From Sycobia sp. Sy_11 (lineage: Eukaryota; Arthropoda; Insecta; Hymenoptera; Epichrysomallidae): DNA of 64,000 nucleotides. Every line of letters begins with the position of its first letter. The first letter of the stretch is position 1. The notes under the pieces were generated by a model. The model did no database searches. It saw only the letters and a program-made list of their open reading frames with translations, and had not been told where the DNA came from. The position numbers were made by a program, and so were the translations under genes. This document shows, piece after piece, positions 1 through 13,215 of the stretch. The stretch covers positions 1,240,501 to 1,304,500 of the forward strand of contig JACCIC010000022.1 in NCBI GenBank assembly GCA_018907035.1, given 5' to 3'.

Positions 1-760
1 GTAAGAAACAGATAGAAGTTTCTTTAAACACTAACAAATAAGAAATTTTGTAACTAAATAAATATTAAATAATAACTAACAGACGTGTATAACTTGTATG
101 TGAACGTATAATGTACACCTAAGTGATAAATGTCAAGTTTAGTCCGACCCAATACGTGTAAACCTTTTTATGTTAAAACCTAAATAATGTTTAATATTTA
201 CATAATTTGTCAGAAATTTTGATAATGAATTTTATTTAATTGAAGAAAATTATTGTAGGGAGTACATTTTATTATATATTTCAAGGACATTTTACTTAAT
301 CAAAGCTTCCTGTAAAATTAAACTAGTATGTTTATAAATTCTTCGAAGCTAACTCTTTCGTGTAGAATCTAAACAAAAGAGTAACTTTTATCTGTATTGA
401 GTCTTACTTGTAAGTTAATATATAAAACGTGACCTTTTCCCGTTAATTAAATTATAACGAAGGAAATGATAATTAATTAAAACGTGTAATCTAAATAATT
501 TCGGCGATAATATCAAAGATAAACCAATTATCGAAGAAAATGGATTTTTTAATTATATTAAATAAATATCATCTTGAATGATGACATATGCATGTCATCT
601 TAAGGAACTAATTTCATAAATTTTCAACTAACTACATCAAAAAACACAAAAACATATGAAATCACAAAACGTGAATTCCAAATACTGAAGCACATAAATA
701 CACGCTACCCGCGCATTTCACGATTTTAAACGAAAGAGGGGGAAATCAGTTAAAGCTATG

Positions 761-806
<46 letters not shown>

Positions 807-2034
807 CGCTGCTTTACGATATCTGTGTAAACTACCAAAGATAAAATTACCCGATTTATCTCTGGCCAAACTGTACATTAATCATTTTAATGAATACACG
901 TATGTCCTATTTAAGACGAGAAAAATTTACAGAAATACATATCGTTTCATTATTCATATTTTAATATATTTTTATATTATAAACTAGTTTCTTATTTACT
1001 TAAATATTCATAATGCATGTATCATTGAAAGACGCGATAAAATCGTAGTCATTAATAAAAAAAATGTTCAATATTTTCAGAATATTATAAAAAAGATACT
1101 TATTTAGTCCAAATCGTGAATTTGTAAAATAATATATTTAATTACAGATAAGGCGAACATTTTATGAGTACTTTATTTAATTTTATTAAATAAATATTCA
1201 ATCAAATTAAATACGAAATTATTACATTATATATTCAATTACAAATTTATATAGATTGAATCTGATGATATAAAAGTATTGGTAAAAAAATATTAACACT
1301 TAGATAGAAGTTTCAAAATCATTTTATATTATTTAATTATGTTTCATCAAGATTTTAGGGAGTTTATAAGAAAATTTATTCATTTTCAATTTCATGATTC
1401 AACTTTTAATTTTAAATTTATTAAAATAAAATATTGTACTGAGTGGCATTTCTGTAAATATCACTGTAGGAATTCGACAAATTTTATTAAAATAAAAGCA
1501 TTATTTAAAAATGAAAGGAAAATAAATATCCTTTTAATACTTACAAATAGTTTTAATGATGTCATGACATACATTATCTTAACTACTTAAAAGAGTATCT
1601 AAATTGGTCGTATAATCAATATTTCTAAGTACATTACATTCTATTTTTATAAACTATTGAAACCAGTCTAGTTTATACTCGTTCTACTTAATTCATTCAC
1701 TATTTGGATTTTTTTAAAAATGACTTTACAAATTTAATTAAAAAAACAAAAAAACAAAAAAACAAAAAAAGAATTTTCGATCAGTCAATAGTAATTTTCA
1801 AGGTAAAATGTAATTTAATGTTCATCAACACATTCAATTTAATTTTTAAATTACATTTAAATTGTTTTAAATTACTTGAATTATCGAATTTTCACTTTAA
1901 TAAATCAACGCGATTCTTAACTGAAAAATTTATTTGATCACAGACAAATTCTTTTGGCAATTGTAATTATAATATTATATATGTATAAAAAATATTCGAA
2001 CGATAAATTTTTCTCGATTATTATGTTTCGAAAG

Positions 2035-2090
<56 letters not shown>

Positions 2091-2250
2091 AAAATTTACG
2101 ATTGATCCCCATCAAAACGATACAAAACTCGTTAAACGCAGATTCGAACCCAAACAAAACAACAATTCTTATATATTATATGCATCTCAATCATACGTTT
2201 ATGCGTACAAGCACATATATTTATATAAACGTTAGAGCCGCAGTCGAAGG
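1..2250. other. AT-rich intergenic stretch with two (TA)n tracts
   Basis: No open frame here has protein-like composition or a recognisable motif. Simple (TA)n tracts lie at about 763-801 and 2043-2088. An unseen 5' exon or promoter of the InaF gene downstream could lie at the right end. Confidence 0.7.
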
Positions 2251-3838
2251 ATGCAAATTCCACGGAAGATGAGCGCCCACAACGTGATGGCGAGTATAAG
2301 CCGCACCCTGGGCACGCGGCACGGGGATAGCAAGCCCGCGAACGAGGTCAAGTTCGCCGGCGAGGAGAGCAAGGACAAGCTCTACGAGCCGAAGCACAAG
2401 CAGAAGCTCGTCCGCGTCCTCACTGTCGTGGCCTACATCATATCGGTGAGCCTGGCCGCGATCGTCCTCTCGCTCTATTACACTTATATCTGGGACCCCT
2501 CGGATCATCCGCACTACGCCGCCAAGCAGCGAGTCAACGCGACGCCCGTAGCGGCAGCGGCGGCGGCGGCCAGCGCCGCCAGGACGCCCTGCCTGGACGT
2601 TGTTAGTCCTGCGACGGTGATCGGGCTCCCTTCCTCGTTTGCCGGAAGCCAAATTGATGGTAAACACGGGGTGGGAGAAGGGGGGAAGTAGGAGAAGGCT
2701 CGGGGTGACAGGGAAGCTCACAAGGAAGTATCCCAATATGTGGATCGTTGAATTTGGTTGAAATTAATTCACCTTTATTCTTCGTTTTTAAGTAGATGAG
2801 TCCTGCAAAGTCTCTCATATATTCATCTCATCTGATGCATATACTAGATTTTTTCTAATGTAATTTTTTATTTACATTATATCGATGAAAATTCATTCAA
2901 TGAGTATTTGCATTTTTGAAACCATAAAATTTTTTTCTCTCAAAATAACATTTCCCCCAAAATTCTGTAGGAACTTAACTTTCAATAGTTTTAAAAATAG
3001 AATGCAGAAAGAAAAGTTTTAGTTTATTTTTCAAAATAATTTCTTTTGTTTATGATTAAAAATAATTCGTTTGAAAAACATTCTCAAAAATTTCGTTTTT
3101 GAGACGGATAAAATTAATAAATCAGTTTAAAAAAAGTTGATAAACATGTTCTGTAAAAATTGAACGTCTACATAAATATGCAGAATACGATACATTAATT
3201 TTAAAAAATCTATCTTTGTATATATTATATATTGCGTATATAATACCTATGTAGACATGTTATATTTTTCTACTACTAACGTACTAAACTTTTGTCCGTA
3301 CATAAAAAAATCATTCAACGTTTGATTAATTGATAAATGCACATATGCAGTGTATCATCGTTGCATTAGGAATAAAGGATCATTTTTTACAATCATTCAT
3401 TTTATAAAGAATTTCTTATGTTAACTCATATTAATTTACATTTGTATAAATTATTCTTAATTGTACAAAGAAAAAATTCATGAATCTTATAAAAATATAT
3501 CATTTTTATCAATTTGAGTAAAACTGCAATTACCATGCTTATTACTATTTAGAAATACTATATATAATAAAATATTTATTCTTTTCTACCAACAAAAAAA
3601 AAACCAAAAATATAAGAATTAAAAGTTGTTATAAATTTTATAAATTAAAAAACTTGCATTACTTTCAATTTTTAAAAAACAATAAATATATCGTTATTTC
3701 AAACTAACTTTGTTTTAGAATAGATATATTCTTTTATTTACCATAATTTAAATATGATAAGTAGAAGAAAATATTACATAAATCTTCCTTGTAAAATATA
3801 GAAATTAAGAACATTAATCATCACATAATGATATATTT

Positions 3839-3902
<64 letters not shown>

Positions 3903-6501
3903 GTATTAGGTATTGTAATCCTTATTAGATTATGTTTCATTTCATAAGATTTATTAAAGTACACCAGTACATGAATGAAGCTCCTCTTTTTCTTGTTGTT
4001 TTAAATTTATAGTTTGTGAAGTAGACCGGTTGCATAAAAAAATTATTACTTCTTTAAATAAGATGGATTTTAAATAAGATGAAAGAAATATAGATATTTC
4101 TTTTTCATTCGAATAGTATACTACATAAAGAAGAAATTTAACAATTAAATTTATTACTTTGGTATCTACAAATTTCTCAATATCATTTACGAGTTTGACA
4201 AAGTAATTTCGAATGCTGCTTAAAACATGTAATCATATCCTATGCAAAAATAAATTTAATTTCAATAATATCAGGATTCATTAATAATCCGATGTATTAA
4301 ATATACAACTATATTTAAAATTAATAACTAAAAGTTTTCTATTACTTTTTCGTCTCTAATTTAGTCGAAAGCAATAACTCATTGAATGTTGAAAATAGAC
4401 AAAAGTATTACCATGTTACTCTCAGATTGAAATAATAAAAATAATTTATATTGAAATTAACAATGGGATATTAACAGTTTTGTGCAAACAGAAACGTTTA
4501 GTTCAGTTTGAGTCTCGATATAACTCTGATTATCGTCAAAAGAAGTACCACATGGTTGGAAAAAAACTTGTCTCTCCATTCTGAAGATATGGATTGCAAT
4601 TAGTAATTCAATCTGATGAAATAGGTATGACCTGTAATATATAATAATTAATATATAATAAAATTTTCCTAAATAGGAAAATTCCTACGCTTAGTGCTGG
4701 ACGAGTTTTCAATAAGAACAATTTCTCTGCCTATACAAAACCGTGTATCCAATTTAATTAAAATGAAATACTAAATTTTAAATAAAAAATTGTACCTTAT
4801 ATTTTGGTAATAGAACAACGTTAAATCCTAAAACTTTATGGTACTCATTTTTGTAGGTAATCAGTAGAGTTACTTCACTCGATCTTGGCCATAATTATCA
4901 CTTGTTCGTATCTCAAATCCAATTCTCTCTTCATGCAAGATTGTAAGACAAATGTCTTTAAGCATTTTAAATAAATATTTTAAGCCTTTAAAATAATATT
5001 ATTAACATACATTAATCGATTCAGTCTAAAAAGAAGGGAGCTAAAAGATTTAGTAAATTTTTGTAGTCGTGCTTAGTCGGCAATGAAATTTATAAGCGCC
5101 AAAGCATATATCTTTCTCAATGTCTTTCGTCTACCAATCAAGTCATCGTAGATGTATCTATTTTTGTCGATAAAAAAATGTTAGTATTAATTATTATATT
5201 AATTAATTATAACTTAATTATGAATGTTATAATGCATGTTACGAATTTAGCGAAATTTGTGTTCATTTGTTGAAAGAAAAGAAAATAATTTTGTCCAAAG
5301 CTAACTAATAGAGCAAAAAACTACTCAGGTAGTTGATCGGATTCATGCTCAAAGTAGATATTTAGGAATTCCTTAAAGTCTTACGAACTTAGTGCAGGTT
5401 CTGCGAGGTAACTCTGATTATCTCTAAAATATTCAATTCCGATGAATTAGTACGTTTTGTTATTTATAATAGTATTTTTCTCTAATTAAATTGGATTTAT
5501 TATTGTGTAGTTAGAGAATTTGTTTAGTACAAACCATTAGTTTAACATCCAATTCAATAACGTTTCATGTAAAATTTTTTTATCAAACCTAGGAGTCACC
5601 AAATGCATAATACAGTTTCAGTTATTATTAATTGAAGTTCGATCGATTGGGCACACCTTAAACGATGATTATGTCTAATATAGAGGAATATACTATCTAT
5701 CTATGATCTAAATAGAGCAGCGTTAGGTTCTAAAATTTTACAGCTTGTTTAGGAAATAATCAGATTTACCAGACTCATTCATTTAGACCAAAATTCGATA
5801 TTGAACTTTGAAATTTTGAATATATATATAATTATTTAAAATGAGGCTGTACATACGATTAGGCTATAGCATGATTCTGTATCTATTTAGATATTTGTTA
5901 TATCCATAGATCGTATAGATCATTTTCAACATCTTCACCTTACTCCAATTCGCTATTTCTTTGGGTGTAGTAGACTTAAAACTTATAAATAAAGTGTACT
6001 TTCCGATTACATTTTTTTTCATATTTAAATATTTAATGAGTGTAAAGACGTCATTATTGTGTTAGTTATTAATAATGAGCAACTAGGCTTTTTACTATTT
6101 ATCCTGTTATAGTACATTTTTCAGTATTAAATAAAGTTGGTTTGTGAAACCTGACTATATATATAAGTAACTTTATAACAACCGAAATATAATTGACAAG
6201 CATCCACTTATGATTTTTTCTTTTGCGTCTTTTAGGAACTTCCTTGGATAAATCATCTTTGCCATTATCAACCACAGATTCCTTAGAAGTATCTGAAAGA
6301 TCGAAACTCCAAGATGCCGTCAAAAACCTATTCAAAACATTAACAACACCTTCCAGTCAAAAGGAAGATGATTACACGAGCTCAACAAGTCTGCCAGACA
6401 TGCCCTCAATTTCTTCCGATCAGTTCCAAGCAGTTCCACGTGCCAATAATGATTACCGCGATAGTACAGTTGAATCCGGAGACAACCTTTTAGATGACTA
6501 A
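2251..6501 (+). CDS. InaF-motif single-pass membrane protein, two coding exons
   Basis: The spliced product is 224 aa. Exon 1 is 2251-2659 and ends in phase 1 before a GTAAAC donor. Exon 2 is 6236-6501, after a pyrimidine tract and TTTTAG, and ends in TAA. The junction codon is GGA and the frame is kept. Residues about 52-83 hold the InaF motif: a basic KLVRVLTVVAYIISVSLAA helix running into YYTYIWDP. InaF family proteins are small type-III-like membrane proteins; Drosophila INAF-D supports TRP channels in photoreceptors, but paralogues are poorly characterised, so the exact role is open. The rest is low complexity: an Ala run in exon 1 and a Ser/Asp/Thr-rich acidic tail in exon 2. A second Met at residue 7 (2269) is an alternative start. 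The 3.6-kb intron could hide a small extra exon. Confidence 0.8.
3842..3899. repeat. (TA)n microsatellite in the InaF intron
   Basis: About 58 bp of uninterrupted TA inside the 2660-6235 intron. The rest of that intron is AT-rich with nothing else I can assign. Confidence 0.95.
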
Positions 6502-7192
6502 TCGTATCATGTCAACGTATTACACATACAAAGAACAGCGCGTTTTGAAGTTTTATAAGAACTTAAGTCACTATGCTACATAATGAACTTTATTTCTATA
6601 AATAAAAATTTGTTGTAATTACTGGCGCATCGAACGCGCTAGGTGTATAATAAAACTTAGAATGAATGAGAAATCACTGTCTTGTTGAATACATATTTCG
6701 AATTATATGTAATAAATAATGATGTTAACTGTCGTACTTCGTTCCAATGATTGTTATAAATATTTTACTTACAATTGTTAGTTTTTAAATTACTGCGTTA
6801 TTCATTTCATATATAGTATTTCACAAACTGAAAATAACAACAGCTTTCTCAATTATATAGACGAAAACTTTTTCTTATATATAAAATACACTGACAGTTT
6901 ACGATTTTACTTTAGTAAATGTTAAAAAAAGAAGTTAATGACAGTCTTTCATAAAAACTTCAACAACTTCAGAATCTAGATTATATTGAAAACCAAAAGG
7001 GATCAATATAAAAATCATATTTACAAGAATCTTCCATATATGCTTATACATACTAATAAGATAAAAATGCAGTACATTTAAAAATATGTCATAAGATCTT
7101 TATATAAATTGGAGATCAAATAAAAATCACAGAACTTATTATCAAAAGTAGTTTATTTTTCAAATATGTACAATCATTCTATTATATAAAAC
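6502..7192. other. 3' intergenic spacer between convergent genes
   Basis: This lies between the InaF stop and the UTP25 stop on the opposite strand, so it should hold both 3' UTRs. AATAAA-like signals are visible on + near 6599-6604 and 6648-6653. No coding potential was seen. Confidence 0.6.
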
Positions 7193-9604
7193 CTATGTTT
7201 CAGTCATTAACATGTGAACTGGTTTGTCAGAAGTGACCATAGCACTTGCCCGTTCAGTTCCAACAATACCTGACAGAGTTAAAAAATCATATTCACAATA
7301 AATTGTTGTTACTGTCATATTGCTGGTAGATCCAGCTTTTGGATTTTGATAAGCCTCCTGCATTAAATTACACATTTCACTGTAAAAATGTGGGAAAGCA
7401 GGAGGGGCATAAAAAATAATGTGCCGAATTCCCTTAACCCGTATTCTACGGAAAAAATGAAAACGTTCTGTGTATAAAATCATATTAGCATCACTATGGA
7501 AAAACATATCTCGTGCTCTTGCAATTTTTGCATCTTTAGAATACTCACAGATTTGCACGAAACTTAATTCTTCCTTTCTAAAATAATTTCGTAACTTGAC
7601 ATAATCAAAATAGCAGGGAATAAAAATCAACGTATGATTCATTATATTGTCCTTATATTGGGGCAGAATTTTTGAAATAAAAAATTCAAATCTTAAATCA
7701 ATAGCTTTAATATGATTCTCTGCATTGAATTTATGAAAAACTTGTGGAAATGGCACTAGAATCTGATGAATAGATCCAGTTGATATAGAATTCATGACTT
7801 TTATTTTTCCTGCATAATTAAAGCAACGCTTGTTAAAAATAGAATTAATTTCAGGTAACTGTATTGAGGAAAAAATTAATGTTTGTCTATAATATTTACT
7901 CCAACCATTAACACACCAACTTCGCACTCTTGCAAAATCTGCACCATGAGAACTTTTTGGTTGAAGATGAATATGATTTAATATATGAAGGAGATGATCC
8001 CAATTTTGCATGAAGAAAATCTCTATTTGATCCATAATTAGAAGTTCTATAGAGGCAAGAAAATCATAATTCCTATCTTCTTCTCCTTCTGCACCAATAG
8101 TCATTCTAAGTCCCAGTACAGATGAGATTATTATGTCCGAAGAATAAAAATCTGTATACAACTTTAATGCTTTTTTTGTAATTGAAATACCAATTTTAAA
8201 TGTATCATCAATATTTCCATTAAATAATTGCTCATAATCTTCTGGCTTTGGATTTTTTTTTGGCATTATTATCTCTTTTCCTCCAAAATCTTCCATAAAC
8301 CTATCTTTATTTATTACAGATCCTCCTCTATCCACCCCAATAAAAATAGAAATCAGTAATTCTACTATTTTTAAACAAGAATGTCTAAAAGGTACAATTA
8401 TTAAAACTTTTGGTCTAACAAGTCCCTGATCTCTATATGCATCTGGAATCTCACTCATGTCCTTTAATTTTAACTTTTGAATCTTTGTATTGTGATGAAT
8501 AATTTTCGTTCGTGTCTTTAAAATATGATTTATTACATGCAAACAATATACAAATCTTATTTCTGATTCATTAGTAAAAGTTCTTTCTGGATAATACAAG
8601 TCTTGGTAATTATTAATAACTGAAAATAATTCTTTTTGAAATGAAGTCATTGGATCAGAACTAGCATCTAAATTATCTTTTATATTTTTGGAATTGGCTT
8701 TTGAAATATTACCTTGAATTTGAGATTTCACATATAAATTATTCCAATCTATTTTACTTACTAATTGTGGCACTTTACCATATTCTGCAAAACAATTATC
8801 TTCTAAAACAGAAACCTTTGATTTCTTTGTAAGTGGTTCTTCTAGTTGAGTTTCGGCCTGTGGTATTTGACAAACAATATTACCTAAATTCATCCATTTT
8901 ATTTTTTCTATTTTTGAATATGGTGGTAAATTTGTTAAAGATTGATATAAACCATTATCAAGATCATTTCGAAAATGTATAGTGAAGGGATCCTTTATAT
9001 GACCAGAATCTTCCTGAGCAGTTTCTTCATCTTCTTCATCAATATCTTTAAGTTCTATTTCAATATTATCATTTTCTTGTAAAAATTCTACATTTTCCTC
9101 ATTATCCTCTGATTCTTCACTATTATCATCACTATCTTCAGATTCTACTTCATTTAGATTATTTTTCTGGGTTTCACTCAAATTTTCTAAATCATCTGCA
9201 CTAGTATTTTCTAACTCATCTTCACATTCTCCTGTATATTCTATGCCAATATCATTTCTGTTTTCTTCATTTTCTGTGTCTATTTCATCCTCTTCTAGTT
9301 CTTGCTCTTCGTTGTTGCTTTCTGAATCAGAAGAAATAGCTAAATTTCTACTTCTATCTATATTAGGAAACGTTTTTAAAAGTTCATTTAATGGATTTTT
9401 ATCCTCATCTTCTGAACTTTCTTCATAAAGAGTTTGTTGTTTTGCTTTAACATCTTCGATTATTTTTCTACGGTTTTCTATTTCCTCATTTTTTATCTCT
9501 CTTTCTTTAATATAAGAGGCAGTTCTGTAATTGAATTTTCCTTTCTTTTTCGGTTTTATTACCAATTCTTTTTTAGAACGTGAATATTTTTTTTCACGAG
9601 GCAT
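7193..9604 (-). CDS. UTP25: U3 snoRNA-associated protein 25 homologue (UTP25 / digestive organ expansion factor)
   Basis: An intronless 803-aa frame. UTP25/Def is a nucleolar protein of the small-subunit processome, needed for early 18S rRNA processing; in vertebrates it also promotes p53 turnover in the nucleolus. The N terminus (about 1-30) is Lys-rich. Residues about 60-200 are strongly acidic (Glu/Asp runs), as in the family. The C-terminal half is the degenerate helicase-like UTP25 domain: VRPKVLIIVPFRHS near residue 393, a decayed DEAD-like LIMDQIEIFFMQNWDH near 520, then HGADFARVRSWCVNGW, and RIRVKGIRHIIFYAPPAFPH near the end. No Walker A lysine motif is evident, in keeping with the family being a pseudo-helicase. 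The start Met is followed by PREKKYSRSKKE, a plausible nuclear or nucleolar signal. Length fits the family (about 720-800 aa). Confidence 0.93.
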   Translation of the reverse strand: MPREKKYSRSKKELVIKPKKKGKFNYRTASYIKEREIKNEEIENRRKIIEDVKAKQQTLYEESSEDEDKNPLNELLKTFPNIDRSRNLAISSDSESNNEEQELEEDEIDTENEENRNDIGIEYTGECEDELENTSADDLENLSETQKNNLNEVESEDSDDNSEESEDNEENVEFLQENDNIEIELKDIDEEDEETAQEDSGHIKDPFTIHFRNDLDNGLYQSLTNLPPYSKIEKIKWMNLGNIVCQIPQAETQLEEPLTKKSKVSVLEDNCFAEYGKVPQLVSKIDWNNLYVKSQIQGNISKANSKNIKDNLDASSDPMTSFQKELFSVINNYQDLYYPERTFTNESEIRFVYCLHVINHILKTRTKIIHHNTKIQKLKLKDMSEIPDAYRDQGLVRPKVLIIVPFRHSCLKIVELLISIFIGVDRGGSVINKDRFMEDFGGKEIIMPKKNPKPEDYEQLFNGNIDDTFKIGISITKKALKLYTDFYSSDIIISSVLGLRMTIGAEGEEDRNYDFLASIELLIMDQIEIFFMQNWDHLLHILNHIHLQPKSSHGADFARVRSWCVNGWSKYYRQTLIFSSIQLPEINSIFNKRCFNYAGKIKVMNSISTGSIHQILVPFPQVFHKFNAENHIKAIDLRFEFFISKILPQYKDNIMNHTLIFIPCYFDYVKLRNYFRKEELSFVQICEYSKDAKIARARDMFFHSDANMILYTERFHFFRRIRVKGIRHIIFYAPPAFPHFYSEMCNLMQEAYQNPKAGSTSNMTVTTIYCEYDFLTLSGIVGTERASAMVTSDKPVHMLMTET

Positions 9605-10455
9605 ATCTGTTAATTAATTTAAAAAACCATATTGTATAAACAGAGTTAAACAAAAATCGACTTATATTAAAAAAGTATACTTATATAATTATTAATTATA
9701 TAATTCACTAATATAATTCATAAAATTAAAATGTAAACTAACTTTATAAATATAATTATTCATGTGGAAAAATACAAGAAGGTTAGATCATTTATGGAAT
9801 AAGCACGTGATGCATAAAATACATTTATCGCAGATTTCTCTGGGTACAACGTACAATACAACTGCTACAACACTTCTTATGAGCGCGTATGTATATGTAT
9901 GTCATCAAAAAGTGTAGTTTCCCTTGATCCGTAGGATGGCGCTACCATTAAAATTTGATCAATTTAATGGATACAATAAAACTTATTTAATCAATTTAAT
10001 GAATAAATATCAACTGAAAAATCAGCTGTAATTATGTTTTGCCAGCAGTTAGGTACGTTATCAGGTATTGCTATTTATTAGTATAATGAGGGCGAGCATA
10101 AGTTTCCCTTGTAATCAGAGAACTTAACAAATTTAAGCATTGATTTTAATTATAGAAAATATTCATGCTATATTTAATTTTTAATTATTTATTGAACGCA
10201 TTAATGCAATGAATGAAAATATTATTGGAAAACTTATTTTTTAAATACATTTGAAAAGCAATTCTTGTAATATTAACAAATTAATAATATCAAGAAAAGG
10301 TTGGGAAAAGGTCATATTTTTAATAATATTATTATAAAATCAAATTATAGAGATAAAATTTATTGTTTTTTTATTCTTTGCTCTGCACACTTTTAAATCT
10401 AGATGATATAGTGACAAAGGCAGGATGCATGAAAACAACTTTTTTAATTTTTTAG
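9605..10455. promoter_or_regulatory. Upstream region of UTP25, with an ATGGCGCTACC motif
   Basis: This is the non-coding 5' flank of the minus-strand UTP25 gene. A small GC island holds ATGGCGCTACC at 9936-9946, about 330 bp upstream of the ATG. The core TGGCGCTA recurs about 230 bp upstream of the proteasome gene (33009-33016). The role as a promoter element is inference. Confidence 0.3.
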
Positions 10456-10460
10456 AAAAT

Positions 10461-10692
10461 TGATGGATTGAGTGGAGGATTAATTAATAAATAAATAATA
10501 AGCAGAGTTTAATACTGTTCTAATAATAGTCTTTATTAAGCGTCTAACTGGTCGAACTGATCGAAGGGTAATGATGCTTGACCGCGAGGCTGCGTAGAGC
10601 GGCCGAGCGGTGCATACTCACATATACACATATGCACACATCGTGTGCTTAGCCATCACGGAGGACGCTGCGCATAACGCCTAAATCTATCA
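10461..10692 (-). repeat. Copia 3' LTR (left copy)
   Basis: 232 bp, starts TGATGG and ends TATCA on +, giving TG...CA ends on both strands. It matches 16964-17195 except at 5 positions. On the minus strand it is preceded by the purine tract GAGAGAGAG (10693-10701), the expected plus-strand primer. Confidence 0.95.
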
Positions 10693-11040
10693 CTCTCTCT
10701 CGTTACAGTCAGCGCACTCCTCATTTGCATGAGTTCCAGACACACATCTTTTCATTTGCCTTTCACACTAGTTACATTCATACCTTTAATTACATTTATA
10801 AGATAAAATAAACAACAATAACTACAAACTAATATACTAATTGACAGCGACGATATTGTAAAATTGCTTCTTTCTCTTCCAGTGCATAATTTCAATTTCT
10901 TTCAAATGCATTTAAATATATTCTTATATTTTTGAATGTGATTAATGTAGTTATGTATATATTTCTATATATGGCATGAATGTATCAATTTTCGGCATCG
11001 CTCCAGTTGCTTTCACACTCATCTGAAAACATATGATATT

Positions 11041-13158
11041 TTAATTGTTTAATATTAACTTAGTTAGCCTACAGTGCGGGTCCTGTCTAAGACTTTTAGT
11101 AAATATATCCACGAGTTGATCTGACGATTTTATCCATTCTATATCGACTAACTTTTTACTAACACACTCTTTAATGTAGTGTTCCTTCCTATCTGTCATA
11201 TGGCGCAGGCGGTTGCTACCATCGGTTTTCGCACACGTTTGAGCAGCTAAATTATCGCAGAATAATTTAATCGGAAATAGATCTTGCCTAAGTATTATTC
11301 TAATAGAGTTGTGCAATGCTATGAACTCCTGACAAGTATTGCTCATGGCAACGTACTCTGCCTGACAAGTAGATAACGCGACGTTTGGCTGTTTTTGCGT
11401 TTTCCATCCTACGGTATCGCCGAATAGCCTAATTACATAACCGCAGGTTGTCAACGCTCCCTTGCAATCTGATAAGCTCGCATCGGAATAAGCCATTAGA
11501 TTATTCTCTCTGCCTCGATAAGTTAAACTAAACTCTTTTGTACCTGAGAGGTACTGAAATAATCTTTCTATCATTCCCCACTCGTTTGCAGTAGGACTAA
11601 TTTGATGTCGACTGAGGACATTTACTGTGTACGTGATATCTGGTCGTTTAGAATTTGCTAAGTACAATAACGATCCTACAATCTCCCTATAAAACGTGTT
11701 CGGGATGTTCTCATAGCTATCGCAGTCTTGTTCGCGATCTTTCCGTTTTCTGTCAGTACTGTCGGTCACGGCCATGGGTGAATTTACGGTCCTACCATTT
11801 ATAAACCCGAACCTCTTCATAATTTGTTCTATAAATTTCTCCTGACTTAATTTCAGAATTTTCCGATTTCTATCTCTGTCTATCTTAATTCCTAAGAATT
11901 CTTTAGAAGAATCAAATTCCTTAATGTTAAATTCTTTAGATAAGTTACTTGTCACCCGATCTAGCTCCCTCTCGCAATTTCCCATGATTAATACGTCGTC
12001 TACATAGAGCAAAACTACTACTATACCTTGATCGTTGTTTTTAACGAATAGACACGGGTCCATGTTATTATACTCGAAGCCTAATCTACTAATAACCTCG
12101 GTGAACTTTACGTTCCAGCGCTTCGGGCTGATTTTAAGTCCATAAAGCGATTTTTCTAATTTCAAGATATTTTTGTTTTCTCTAACTCTATCTGAGGTCA
12201 ATCCCTCTGGGAATTTCAAATAAATGTCCTCTTCAATATCTCCGTCTAGCTGTTTGATTGCTAAGTCGAATTTATTCGCGATTGCTAGAAATGATCTTAC
12301 TAAGATTAACCTGGAAACAGGCGCATATGTTTCACGAATATCGTAGACGTTTCGATCCTTGAAGTCGCGAATAACCAGCCTAGCTTTATAGGTGACTTTA
12401 CCTTGGTTGTCTATTTTTCTCTTAAAAACCCACCTAGAATCTAGTATGCTCGGTTTAGCTTCCTGCTTGTACATATCGGATTTGTTTATCTCTGAAAAGA
12501 CTCCCTTATCTACTAACGATTTTATTTCTGTATGAATCGCTTTCTCCCACAACCTACTATCTGCGGAGCTTATAGCTTCTTTGTAAGTTTTCGGATCTCC
12601 GTTAATTTTCGCTACTGTCGCATGGTATGTAATATCATCTTGCAGCTTAACTTCGTCTGAATCTAATGTGTATAGAACTGTTTCTCCTTTTACTTCTTTC
12701 TGACTTCTAAGCCGAGTGCTTATAGGTAAGTCTGCAATTATTCCGGTGTTTTGTTCTACGAGTTGACTTCCGTTTTCTGACTCAGTTAGTCTGAAACCAG
12801 ATTTCACTTCGTCACCGTAGTAGTCTTTGTAGACTAGATTTTCTACGAATCTAACGTCCCTGGATTCGAATATTTTATTCTTTTCGGGTACGTAGATATT
12901 GTATCCCGTACTTGCGTATCCTACAAAATAGCCTCTTATGCCTGTAGCACTAAATTTAGAATCTGCTCCTCTCTGCTTCCTGAATACAGCTAAGCATCCG
13001 AATCTCCTCCATTTATCGTGATCAATTTTAAAATTCTTGGATAATTTCTTAAGTGGTATTTCGAACTCTAACGCTTTATGCGGCGTTCTATTATATAAAT
13101 ACACGGCGGTTTTAACGTCTAAATCCCAAGTTCCTGCTGGAAGCTCTGAATCAAACAT
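11041..13158 (-). pseudogene. Copia pol, C-terminal part: integrase end, reverse transcriptase, RNase H
   Basis: 705 codons open. The first 60 or so are the integrase C-terminal side (AVYLYNRTPHKALEFEIP, then RRFGCLAVF). RT begins around WVFKRKIDNQGKV and holds the catalytic LYVDDVLIMG. RNase H follows, with YSDASLSDCKGALTTCGYV and STCQAEYVAM, and the usual copia tail RHMTDRKEHYIKE and VDIFTKSL. The frame is the same as the upstream integrase and protease segments, from which it is separated by a stop at 13216-13218; the Met given as start is internal. Marked as pseudogene because pol as a whole is interrupted. Confidence 0.9.
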
Positions 13159-13215
13159 AAGCGACCTAACTTTATTTTCAATGGTCCTATTAAAGCGCTC
13201 AGCTACTCCGTTGTG

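Noticed and set aside
2221..2818. Minus-strand frames opposite InaF exon 1
   Set aside because: Arg/Gly/Leu-rich shadows of the GC-rich exon; the + strand has the InaF motif and matching splice phases.
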